A DNA stretch of 15,047 nt from Candidatus Helarchaeota archaeon (GCA_016840125.1 JAEOSY010000132.1:1-15047); one strand, 5' to 3'; counted from the first letter of the stretch, positions 1-7,453 are shown. Notes: generated by a model from the letters alone, not told the origin. Numbers and translations are program-made.

Positions 1-524
1 ACTTGGTCTTCAGGTTCTGCGTCCGTTTCATCAACCACCTGTGAGGTGTAAAAAGTTGGCTCATTCGGAGTAGGGGGAATTATATTTGGTTCCGAGGGAG
101 CAAGAGCATTTTGTGTAAGTTGATTTTCATATTTCTTTAAATACTCCCCGTATACACCCGTGTAACACCACTCACGAAACTCTTTTTCAGTCAAATAATT
201 TGGGGCTTTGGACGCTTCGGTTTCACAAGTCGCTTGTTCTTCAGCCTCTTGCTGGGATTTGGGTGGGGAGAAGGGAATTCCTTGATTCAAAGCTTTGAAT
301 GGGATGCATTCTTGGTAGTCCTTAAGGTTATCCGTTTCGGAATCACAGCTTATTATATTCATAATACGTTGTATCGGTGGGAGAGCTTTAAAACGCTTCA
401 CACACGTCCCCATAATTTCATCTTTTTGAGCTTGTGAAATTGGGAGGTTGTTCACATACGTTCCACAAATCTCCTTGAAATATTCGTCCCGTTTCCTCTC
501 ACGTTCCTCTTTCCGCGTGGTCAT
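1..524 (-). CDS. Partial hypothetical protein, 3' end outside window
   Basis: An uninterrupted minus-strand frame of 174 codons starts at ATG (522-524) and runs off the left edge, so the C-terminus is missing. The first upstream in-frame stop is about 50 bases before the ATG, and no other ATG, GTG or TTG lies between. The N-terminus is highly charged (MTTRKEERERKRDEYF), followed by a helical-looking stretch with scattered cysteines, then a proline-rich acidic linker (SEPNIIPPTPNEP). I do not recognise the family and see no signal peptide or membrane segment. The tandem repeat array lies 100-300 bases upstream and could contain its promoter or be part of the same mobile element. It is not recognisably a transposase such as IstA. 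Coding is supported by the open length and sensible composition; function is unknown. Confidence 0.6.
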   Translation of the reverse strand, partial: MTTRKEERERKRDEYFKEICGTYVNNLPISQAQKDEIMGTCVKRFKALPPIQRIMNIISCDSETDNLKDYQECIPFKALNQGIPFSPPKSQQEAEEQATCETEASKAPNYLTEKEFREWCYTGVYGEYLKKYENQLTQNALAPSEPNIIPPTPNEPTFYTSQVVDETDAEPEDQ

Positions 525-623
525 AGAGTCAAAATCCCCGCCATTTCCAAACTCATCAATAAGATTAAATCAGATTTTTGATGATAGATCTCTGAGATAA
601 TCCCCCTATTAAGGCTTTCCATC

Positions 624-749
624 AAAAGTAGACTCCTACAGTTTAAAAGTAGACTCCTACAGTTTAAAAGTAGACTCCTACACTTTAAAAGTAGACTCCT
701 ACACTTTAAAGGTAGACTCCTACACTTTAAAGGTAGACTGTCACACTTT
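624..749. repeat. Tandem 21-bp repeat array, six units
   Basis: Six contiguous 21-bp units begin at 624, 645, 666, 687, 708 and 729. The consensus is AAARGTAGACTCCTACASTTT. The first two units end in CAGTTT and the rest in CACTTT; the sixth is the most diverged (GACTGTCAC). Each unit carries GTAG-ACTC-CTAC, a 4-bp inverted repeat able to act as a dyad binding site. There are no spacers, so this is not CRISPR. The array could be iterons, operators for the minus-strand gene starting at 524, or transposase-binding sites at a transposon end. Confidence 0.85.
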
Positions 750-823
750 GAAAGTTTACAATTTGGAAAAATGTTTACGAGTTCGAAAAAAGTTTACCAA
801 AGATCCGCGAAAAATGTTTACGG
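750..823. repeat. Degenerate GTTTAC repeats adjoining the tandem array
   Basis: GTTTAC occurs four times, at 754, 773, 792 and 816, each preceded by a G plus an A-rich run (GAAA to GAAAAAA). The spacings are 19, 19 and 24 bases. On the minus strand these read as repeated GTAAAC-TTTTTC, which resembles the multiple terminal repeats of IS21-like transposons from memory. They directly continue the 21-bp array, so the two repeat families probably form one binding region. The element assignment is inference. Confidence 0.6.
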
Positions 824-893
824 ACCCGGTTCAAATCTCGAAAATTATGCATACATAAATTATTATAGGTGAGTCAAACTTCAATTACTGAAG

Positions 894-976
894 GGTCGGA
901 TGTGAAGGATGGCAGGCAGATTCGATTACTTTTGTATAATTTTTTATTCCCACCCCCCGGGATCTGCCCATCACAC
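894..976 (+). repeat. Dispersed hairpin repeat, copy 1
   Basis: This segment matches 7287-7394 almost base for base over its first 55-58 bases (from GGTCGGATGTGAAGGATGG to TTATTCCC). It then has a shorter pyrimidine/C-rich loop and a matching right arm (GATCTGCCCATCACAC). The arms pair imperfectly (GGCAGAT with ATCTGCC, extended by GTGA/TCAC). It lies about 100 bases downstream of the truncated helicase remnant. It may be a MITE-like non-autonomous element or a structured RNA. Confidence 0.75.
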
Positions 977-1038
977 TTTACTCTCGATTTACTACTGTTA
1001 TAATGCTTCCCATGAATTTTCACTCTTTCCACCCGTCA

Positions 1039-1260
1039 TTAAGGTGTCACAGTTGAGCCATAACGATTCACAAGAGTCTTTCCAGTTCCAGTAGGCGCAA
1101 TTAAGAGAACCTTTTTTCCGTTCAAAATCTCTTTAATTGCTTTTTGTTGAATTCGTGTTGGGGTTCTAAAGAGCTTTTTAATTTGTTCTTGTAATCCTGG
1201 AAGGAAAAAGTCGAATGCAGAATTTATATTTTCATTATTACTTTTCATTTCCATTCTCAT
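1039..1260 (-). pseudogene. Truncated DEAD/DEAH-box helicase N-terminus
   Basis: The frame encodes a Q-motif-like segment ([16 protein letters not shown], about residues 36-51) followed by Walker A (APTGTGKT, about 55-62). This is the start of the RecA1 domain of a superfamily 2 helicase; the wording is closest to Lhr-like or Q-motif DEAD enzymes. After GTGKTLV the sequence loses family resemblance (NRYGSTVTP) and stops at 1039, so all later helicase motifs are absent. The start is one of three close in-frame ATGs at 1260, 1254 and 1248; an AT-rich TATA-like region lies upstream. The junction near 1070-1085 on the window adjoins GTGTCACAGTT, which resembles the GTCACACTT of the sixth tandem unit, suggesting that a mobile element cut the gene. 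It is non-functional as a helicase. Confidence 0.7.
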
Positions 1261-1347
1261 TCTTGATTACAACAAGATAAAAAGAAATTATAATTACTTA
1301 ATCCAAATTGCATATTAAATAAAAAAATTAATTACTTTTTTTGATGT

Positions 1348-1610
1348 CTAACATTTGATATTGTCGGCACGCGCATTGAAAATTCGCTCTCGTTTCTTCT
1401 CATCAATCTCCTCCCCCCTAACCACCTCGAAATGTAATTTTTTTTTCAATTCTAGAATATCTAAAAAAAGAGGAGAATCAGATGACTTTTAAAAAGTCGT
1501 AATCGTCGAAGGATACTTACTTTTTGACACCCTATTTGTTTTACAAAGCGAAAATACTTCGTTTTAGCTGAACCCTTATCGTTATATTCAGGCAGTTCTA
1601 CTAGAATCAT
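1348..1610 (-). pseudogene. Possible decayed gene downstream of the AbrB-like gene
   Basis: A 49-residue frame starts at ATG 1610, 21 bases after the stop of the AbrB-like gene (MILVELPEYNDKGSAKTKYF...) and stops at 1461. A different frame continues with protein-like sequence (FLDILELKKKLHFEVVRGEE, then IDEKKRERIFNARADNIKC) to a TAG at 1348. A short third-frame stretch (FDDYDFLKVI) lies between them. The pattern fits one small gene broken by two frameshifts. Its position after an antitoxin-like gene makes a toxin partner possible, but I recognise no PIN, RelE or MazF signature. The rest of 1261-1632 is AT-rich non-coding sequence. Confidence is low because each piece is short. Confidence 0.3.
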
Positions 1611-1631
1611 AAAAAGAAAAGTTGGAAAAAA

Positions 1632-1859
1632 TCAAGCTTCTCTCGTTATAAGGACTTGATTAGTTCCAGGAACGAGGTCGACAGAGACTCTTTTATTATT
1701 TTTACAAATAATTATCAATTCATTTGATGGTTCAATTTGCAAATAGAGGTCGTCCCCATCTTCAAAAGAATATTGGCTATCTCGTACAACTATTGCGGGA
1801 ATACCGATTTGTTGCGAATTATGGTTCTTATATAACTTTATCTTTGCTTCTAGGCACAT
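1632..1859 (-). CDS. AbrB/MazE-like swapped-hairpin DNA-binding protein
   Basis: This 75-residue protein has the layout of the SpoVT/AbrB domain: a basic first strand (KIKLYKNHNSQQIGIP, residues 6-21), a short helical turn with an acidic loop (YSFEDGDDLYLQIEP), and a final strand (NELIIICKNN). Proteins of this family dimerise through swapped hairpins, bind DNA, and often serve as antitoxins or transcriptional regulators. The start ATG at 1859 has a GGGGT ribosome binding site six bases upstream. The C-terminal 25 residues are an extra strand-like segment. The gene diverges from the giant gene at 2209 across about 350 bases, so it could regulate that promoter or itself. No intact toxin gene follows it; the downstream frame looks decayed. 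Domain assignment is by eye. Confidence 0.6.
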   Translation of the reverse strand: MCLEAKIKLYKNHNSQQIGIPAIVVRDSQYSFEDGDDLYLQIEPSNELIIICKNNKRVSVDLVPGTNQVLITREA

Positions 1860-2208
1860 AGCAAGACCCCAGTTAAACGTAAAATACGTTCTTAAAACTT
1901 TTTTTAAATATGGTTATAAATTTTATAAAATTAGTCCTTTAAAATTTATGGTATTATATGGATATTTTATGAATCTAAAATATTATAAGGACTGAAAAAT
2001 TATAACATAATACTGGAAAGGGGAGGTTACAGTTCAAGTTTGAAACTTTAAGGAGAGGTTATTAAAGATTATAAAGATTTTTAACTTAATTTTTATTAGG
2101 AAGTTTAAGGAAAGTTTTTTATAATTGAAGCGACAAAAATATAATCAAGTTAAATTGGTATTTCAAAAGAAAAAACTGTGACTTTCCTAAAAAATAGGAG
2201 AGGTAGGG
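1860..2208. promoter_or_regulatory. Divergent intergenic region with inverted repeat and TATA-like boxes
   Basis: No gene is seen here. AGTCCTT (1933-1939) and AAGGACT (1987-1993) form a perfect 7-bp inverted repeat 47 bases apart, each bordered by AT-rich sequence; they may be operator half-sites. A TATA-like TTTATAAT at 2118-2125 is the best promoter candidate for the gene at 2209 and would give a leader of about 60 bases. GGAGAGGT occurs twice, near 2052 and at 2197-2204; only the second adjoins the gene. All assignments are inferred from sequence pattern. Confidence 0.35.
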
Positions 2209-5200
2209 TTGATTAAGATGAGAAAAAATCAAAGAAGAGGATTTTTTATTTTATTTATTCTCACAATTTATGCTTATTTTACTATATGTACAGGATCATA
2301 TAATCCAAATATATCTCAAGTTCGTTTTACTGATTTTATATCATTCGGGCGCTCAGATCGTGCAAGAGAACTGAATCAAATTTTACATGATGAAAACACA
2401 GAAGTATTTGATATCACAGATAACCTTGAAGTAAATTTTGTTTCATCTCATAAAGGTACGTATTGTTTCCAGATTCTTGATGAAAATCAGACAGTCATCA
2501 CTCAAAAATCTGATTCATGTGCCATTGGTTCGAATAAAGTAAATTTTGTGTTAGATCCGCTCTATTTTAAGGTAGATGAACATTATACGCTCCTTTTGGT
2601 AGTGGACATACCCATCCTTCCCGGGTTTTTCGCTGACTTTTCTGTTTCTACAAAAATTTTGGTGATCCCTGAAGTTACTAATTTAGAACTAGAAATAAAG
2701 GGGGATATCTTTTGGTCTGATCTTGTTGAACAAGAATTCTTGGTTGAGGTGAATTTGAAGGAGGAGGGCGAATATATTCCAGTAGGGCGACAAAATATAT
2801 CTTTTTATATTGACTCGAGTGGCTGTACGGAAGGGAGTCCGTCTAGTCAGTTAAACGAGTTGTCGGAGTTGGAGTTTATTGGTTCTAGTTTAACTGACGA
2901 GGAAGGGGGATTAATATTCAAGGCGGTGAGGAAGGGGCTTCCGCTTCCTGAATTTAAAGTCATTGCCGTTTATGAGGGGAATTGTGTGTGGGATCAAGCT
3001 CAAGCCTTGGGGGAATTAAATTTATTTTCAAATTTAGATTTTGCTCACAATCTGTTTGATTCCATGATGCATTTCAACGATTTCAAACAAGATGCTTTAC
3101 AGGAGCGTTATGAACAGCTTTTGAGTATTTATAAGAACCAATCTAGTTTTAATGGATCAGGGGCAGGCTTCAATGAATTAATGTGGGACGTTCTAGAGAG
3201 CGTGGGTGATCCGAAGGAAGAGAATAATGAAACTTACATTGAAATTAACAATCAGACATATACCGTAGATGAAGAGACTGAGGAGGGTTTACTCCAACTC
3301 GAACAAGATTTAAAAACGAAACCCTGTTTTAAAGAGGTTCATGATTCTATCAAAGCACGTCTCCCCCCACTGATTCAAATGCAGGTAACAGAGGGAAACT
3401 ATTCCGACGAAATGACATTCACGGCGGAAATAACGACCAAATTTAAACAACCAATAAAGGATTGTAATGTCGAATTTTTCGTATATGGGTATACGGAGGA
3501 TTTACCTTCTTGGTTTGAAAATAACCCGGTCGTCTCTGAAGTCCACGAATACTTTTGGTTTTTTGTTTATTTCAACCACGACCCTGAGCGATTTAACCAT
3601 TGTAAATGTGGACAATGTAAAAGATTAATGAACTTATATGACCGGATGGAATCATTTTTCTGGGTGATGAGGCTAGGAGAGGCCAGTACTAATTTTGACG
3701 GTGTGGCGCAGATAGAGGTTCCCGTTTTTCTACCGCCTACCAAATATAATAACGTGGTAAGGATCGATTTTTCACCACCGGTTCCCAGCGTGACTCAGAA
3801 GAATTTTTATGAAATCTTTAAGAATCACACGGTTGTAAACAGGGAAGTTGCTATTATTAGACCGATAGAAGTTGATGTGCGGTATAGCGATTTCTCCAGT
3901 GTTATAGCAAAACTGGAAGACAATGAAGGAGTTGGCATTCCACAAGGAGTCGAAGTGAATTCTTCGGGGCGGATGTTAGACTTTTATTTGAACATCAATG
4001 AGGTAAAGACGAAGATTGGAGAGGGATTAACGGATAGCTTACAAGTAGGAACAGGAATTGCAGAAATATTTTATACACCCTGGCTGGTTTGCGGGGAGTA
4101 TCGCCTTTTCATTCAATTTCTTGGGGATGATTGTTATTTGCCCTACAACTATTCGGGTTTTTTGCGAGTTCATCCAGAGCACGTTAAGATTCATTGTGCA
4201 GACAGATACATAGGAATTTATAGCGATATAACTACCGTTGACGTGAATATTACCGACGACGAAGGGAATTCGTTACCCCAGCCTTTGGATGTCGTCCCTA
4301 GTAATAAGGTAATCCAGGTCTATTATTCCTTAAACTCTGAGAATATTCATATCGGAACGGAAATTGGCGATGATGAAGGAACGGCGTGTTTTGAATTTGA
4401 ACCATACGTCATGCCCGACCTTTTTCCACTGACCTTCAGTTTTAATGGAGATCAGTCCTATTACCCCGCCATTTCAAACGATAGTATTCTAGAAATTCGA
4501 AAAGAAGATACTAATGTTGATTTCATAGAAATAAATGATTGTAATGAACCTGTAGAGTTATCTTCAATAAGTATGAGATATTCTGACCCTCATCTAATTG
4601 AGGTATATCTAACCGATAATGATGGGAATTCTATCCCGCAAACCAAAGAAATTAATCCTCCTGATAGGGATGTCACAATTGTGATTGACGATGTTGTTGC
4701 TTGTACTGCATCTATTATGGAGGGAGGAGTAGGTGGAACAGTATATGTACCTTTATTGATACCTGGTAGCCATATTATCACTGGGAAGTGGGAGACTGAC
4801 GATTATTACAATGGAAATCAGAAGTCAATTTCGTTGTTTATAGCGAAAGAATATAGTTTGCTGAATGTTGAAGATTACACATCGCGGCAAGGCGACGTTG
4901 TGGAGTTGATAGCGACTTTAACTGATGACGAAGGGAACAATATTGCTGAAAAGACCATTAATTTTTATAAAAATGGCGAATTTTTAGGGTCGGAATCGAC
5001 AACAGAGAAAGGAAGGGCGGTTCTCAGTTATCTAATACCTGAAGGTGAGCCTTTGGGCAGCTTTGCGCTTAAAGTTGAGCTTTTGGAAGATGATTATCAT
5101 CTAAGTTCGGAAGATACTTCAACTCTTACAATATTAGAAAAAATAACCGAATATACTTGTCCCTATTGTGAAGGAGGTGGCAGTGAACATATCCTGTCAG

Positions 5201-6975
5201 ACTGTCACATATGTGACGGTTCGGGATCTCACGAAATAACATGTTACTTTTGTCTTGGGAGTGGCCTAACAGCAGGATTTGTGAATTGTCCTATTTGTGA
5301 TGGCGAGGGTTGGCTTGAGGGGGATTGTCCAACGTGCGGAGGAGATGGGGAACTGACGCTGCCTGCTGTAGAGTGGGTGGATTGCGGCGGTTGTGGCGGT
5401 GATGGAGAAATAGGAGTACCATGTTTAACTTGTGGCGGTGATGGAGAAATAGATATGGGGTTGTTTGATGTTGACTGCTGGTGCTGTGGCGGTGATGGAA
5501 CAGTAGGGATTCCCTGTTTGATTTGTGCAGGCTTTGGGGAAGTACCTTTCCCCACAACGGTTGAAGTAGATTGCTTCGTCTGTGGCGCCGATGGTAAAGT
5601 GAAATATCCGTGTCTAATATGTGGCACTTCGGGACTAGTTCCCGGTTTAGTCGACTGCTACATTTGCAATGGGGATGGGAAGTTGGACATTGGTTGTCCC
5701 GGTTGCGATGGTTCTGGGCAAATTGAGGATGACATCACGTGTGCCTACTGTAATGGGGATGGAATTTTGGCAGAAGGAGAAGCGAGTAATGTTTATCAGT
5801 TTAATTCATATTCGGTGGAACTAGCCCCACTCATTGAAAATCAGGGTTCAGCGTTTAATGATATGTTCGAGGTTATTTTTGGATTTTTTGGATTGTTATC
5901 CCTCATTACTCTTGGACTCTCGAAGGTATTGATATTAGATATTTTAGATTCTTTTTGGTTGTCTTTAGAGAATAATCCAGAGGGAATAAATGATGCATAT
6001 TCCAGTATTATTAGCAGTCAAGATGATCTTCTGAATCCCACGAAAGGAAAGCTAGAAATATTCTCTGAAGATTTATGGCCGTATGGCTCATTTGACTTTG
6101 GATTTAGTTCCTTCCTTATAATAGCAGTGATTATTATTCTCATTTTCCTTATCCTATATCTAATTTGGCGTTTTTATGATAAATCTTATCCCAACATAGG
6201 GCCCATCCCGCCTCCCATCGGAAATCCAAGCAAGTTCGCCATCCTTGTTTGTGGTGGTGAAATCGGTGGAAACATGCAAGATTCGTTTTATAATAATGCA
6301 GGAACGATTTACAAATCCTTGCTTGATACTAACTACACGGATGATACCATCGTCTATTTAAATGTCGAAAGTACGCATTCGATTCGCGGAAAAGACAGAG
6401 TTGATGGAATCAGCTGTCAACAAAACCTTAAGAAATCTATAGAATGGGTAGGTACTTATTCGGATAGCAATGATCAAATATTAATTTACCTAATTAATCA
6501 TGGATTAGGTATTTTTGGTGCAGGTTATATCCAACTTAACGCGTGGAACAACCTGTGGGATGATGAATTGGCCGATATACTAAACGATGCCAATTTAATT
6601 TATGATGTACTCATATGTATTATTGAGGCGTGTTACTCAGGTTCTTTTATCGGAGAACTCTCTGGTTCAGATAGGATAATCATAACTTCAACGAACAGCC
6701 ATACGAGAGCATGGGGAACAGACATAGGTGGAAGGTTTAGTCTTCCTTTCTTTGGGAATTTGACAGAAGGAGACTCTTTTAGAGATGCTTTTCAAGATGC
6801 GGTTCTTGATGTAGAATATTGGAATAGTAAAAGGTCAGGATTTGAAATTCCATACATATGGGAAAATGGACAATATCCTCTTCTGGATGACAATGGAGAT
6901 GAGGAGGGTCATATGAATGTCCCCACGGGTGGCGACGGAGTTGATGGCGGATTAGCCGATTCTTATTATCTATAA
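2209..6975 (+). CDS. Giant surface protein: Ig-like repeats, 14 CxxCxGxG motifs, membrane anchor, C13/caspase-like peptidase
   Basis: The 1588-residue product starts with a signal peptide (basic KMRKNQRR, then a hydrophobic core to about 28). Residues 55-975 are beta-rich Ig-like domains with recurring acidic turns (TDEEGG 229, EDNEG 570, TDDEGN 682, TDNDGN 802, TDDEGN 905), many N-glycosylation sequons, and a Cys cluster at 465/467/470. Residues 984-1187 carry 14 DnaJ-type CxxCxGxG motifs. A weak hydrophobic stretch (1219-1246) and a strong membrane segment (1300-1320) follow; the latter has an acidic N-side and basic C-side (RFYDK), suggesting the C-terminus is inside. Residues 1342-1545 form a clan CD cysteine peptidase domain, legumain (C13)-like, with NHG (His1431) and EACYSGS (Cys1475), 44 residues apart. 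GAGGT (2200-2204) favours TTG 2209; ATG 2218 is the alternative. Substrate and role are unknown; signalling by proteolysis is inference. Confidence 0.85.
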   Translation: MIKMRKNQRRGFFILFILTIYAYFTICTGSYNPNISQVRFTDFISFGRSDRARELNQILHDENTEVFDITDNLEVNFVSSHKGTYCFQILDENQTVITQKSDSCAIGSNKVNFVLDPLYFKVDEHYTLLLVVDIPILPGFFADFSVSTKILVIPEVTNLELEIKGDIFWSDLVEQEFLVEVNLKEEGEYIPVGRQNISFYIDSSGCTEGSPSSQLNELSELEFIGSSLTDEEGGLIFKAVRKGLPLPEFKVIAVYEGNCVWDQAQALGELNLFSNLDFAHNLFDSMMHFNDFKQDALQERYEQLLSIYKNQSSFNGSGAGFNELMWDVLESVGDPKEENNETYIEINNQTYTVDEETEEGLLQLEQDLKTKPCFKEVHDSIKARLPPLIQMQVTEGNYSDEMTFTAEITTKFKQPIKDCNVEFFVYGYTEDLPSWFENNPVVSEVHEYFWFFVYFNHDPERFNHCKCGQCKRLMNLYDRMESFFWVMRLGEASTNFDGVAQIEVPVFLPPTKYNNVVRIDFSPPVPSVTQKNFYEIFKNHTVVNREVAIIRPIEVDVRYSDFSSVIAKLEDNEGVGIPQGVEVNSSGRMLDFYLNINEVKTKIGEGLTDSLQVGTGIAEIFYTPWLVCGEYRLFIQFLGDDCYLPYNYSGFLRVHPEHVKIHCADRYIGIYSDITTVDVNITDDEGNSLPQPLDVVPSNKVIQVYYSLNSENIHIGTEIGDDEGTACFEFEPYVMPDLFPLTFSFNGDQSYYPAISNDSILEIRKEDTNVDFIEINDCNEPVELSSISMRYSDPHLIEVYLTDNDGNSIPQTKEINPPDRDVTIVIDDVVACTASIMEGGVGGTVYVPLLIPGSHIITGKWETDDYYNGNQKSISLFIAKEYSLLNVEDYTSRQGDVVELIATLTDDEGNNIAEKTINFYKNGEFLGSESTTEKGRAVLSYLIPEGEPLGSFALKVELLEDDYHLSSEDTSTLTILEKITEYTCPYCEGGGSEHILSDCHICDGSGSHEITCYFCLGSGLTAGFVNCPICDGEGWLEGDCPTCGGDGELTLPAVEWVDCGGCGGDGEIGVPCLTCGGDGEIDMGLFDVDCWCCGGDGTVGIPCLICAGFGEVPFPTTVEVDCFVCGADGKVKYPCLICGTSGLVPGLVDCYICNGDGKLDIGCPGCDGSGQIEDDITCAYCNGDGILAEGEASNVYQFNSYSVELAPLIENQGSAFNDMFEVIFGFFGLLSLITLGLSKVLILDILDSFWLSLENNPEGINDAYSSIISSQDDLLNPTKGKLEIFSEDLWPYGSFDFGFSSFLIIAVIIILIFLILYLIWRFYDKSYPNIGPIPPPIGNPSKFAILVCGGEIGGNMQDSFYNNAGTIYKSLLDTNYTDDTIVYLNVESTHSIRGKDRVDGISCQQNLKKSIEWVGTYSDSNDQILIYLINHGLGIFGAGYIQLNAWNNLWDDELADILNDANLIYDVLICIIEACYSGSFIGELSGSDRIIITSTNSHTRAWGTDIGGRFSLPFFGNLTEGDSFRDAFQDAVLDVEYWNSKRSGFEIPYIWENGQYPLLDDNGDEEGHMNVPTGGDGVDGGLADSYYL

Positions 6976-6982
6976 TAATTTA

Positions 6983-6994
6983 AATTGATCAATT
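6983..6994. repeat. 12-bp perfect palindrome after the giant gene
   Basis: AATTGATCAATT is a perfect palindrome starting seven bases after the TAA of the giant gene. A T-rich stretch follows (GGTTTCTATTTGG). It may help end transcription or bind a dimeric protein, but a chance palindrome in AT-rich DNA is possible. Confidence 0.3.
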
Positions 6995-7098
6995 GGTTTC
7001 TATTTGGATGATAATTTGAATCATTAATCACTGAAAATTCATAGATGTGGATAAATATGCGATCAAAGTTTTGAAACAGGGCTTTAGTGATACATATA

Positions 7099-7165
7099 AA
7101 AGGGGAGTAGGGATAAAATTGGGGGTGTGAAAGGCGTTCAGGCGGGTAAAAGATCACTCCCCTTT
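7099..7165 (+). repeat. Stem-forming inverted repeat, 10 bp with 47-base loop
   Basis: AAAGGGGAGT (7099-7108) and ACTCCCCTTT (7156-7165) are perfectly complementary. The G-rich loop includes GGGGGTGTGAAAGGCG. The right arm ends in TTT and is followed by a pyrimidine-rich run, so it could be a terminator-like hairpin or part of a structured RNA together with the hairpin repeat 120 bases downstream. It is not a tRNA: no anticodon arm or T-arm can be fitted in the length. Confidence 0.45.
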
Positions 7166-7286
7166 AATCTCTCTTACTACTTTAAAAAACCACAAGAGTT
7201 CTTTGGTTTAAAATGTGAATGGCTGGTGAAGTTTGAAATTTCCCTAATAAATTTTAAAAAAGAAGATCCATTAAATATAAGTGAAA

Positions 7287-7394
7287 GGTCGGATGTGAAG
7301 GATGGAAGGCAGATCCGATTACTTTTGTACAAATTTATTATTCCCTCCTTCCCCCCCTTTTCACGAACGGATCTGCCCGTCATACGTCACACCC
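7287..7394 (+). repeat. Dispersed hairpin repeat, copy 2
   Basis: This is the second copy of the element at 894-976, same orientation. The left arm GGCAGATCCG (7308-7317) pairs perfectly with CGGATCTGCC (7368-7377), and the pairing extends imperfectly outward (GTGAAGGATGG with the complement of CATACGTCAC). The conserved loop start is ATTACTTTTGTA, and the loop end is a C-rich run that differs in length between copies. Stem pairing is kept while the loop varies, which favours a selected structure or a palindromic transposable element. The rest of 6976-7450 shows no gene. Confidence 0.75.
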
Positions 7395-7453
7395 ACCAAT
7401 ATTAACTACTGAGATGATAAAATAAATAAATTAAATATATCGAGGTATTTCCA

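Noticed and set aside
234..437. Plus-strand 67-residue open frame
   Set aside because: It is antisense to the longer minus-strand partial gene at 1-524, which has better composition and a start.
624..749. CRISPR array
   Set aside because: The 21-bp units are contiguous with no spacers and differ only by point changes.
909..1094. Plus-strand 61-residue open frame
   Set aside because: It runs across the hairpin repeat and the helicase remnant with no ribosome binding site and no protein-like composition.
2281..2300. Lipoprotein signal (FTIC) in the giant protein
   Set aside because: The residue before the cysteine is Ile, not the Gly/Ala/Ser expected of a lipobox.
5244..5627. Minus-strand open frames of 88 and 127 residues
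   Set aside because: They lie opposite the repeated Cys/Gly codons of the giant gene; their proline/serine repeats are only the antisense of that repeat.
7102..7162. tRNA gene suggested by a 7-bp stem GGGGAGT/ACTCCCC
   Set aside because: Only about 61 bases between stem ends, with no fitting D, anticodon or T arms.
7127..7405. Plus-strand 92-residue and minus-strand 68-residue open frames
   Set aside because: Both run through the inverted-repeat elements and show no conserved protein pattern.
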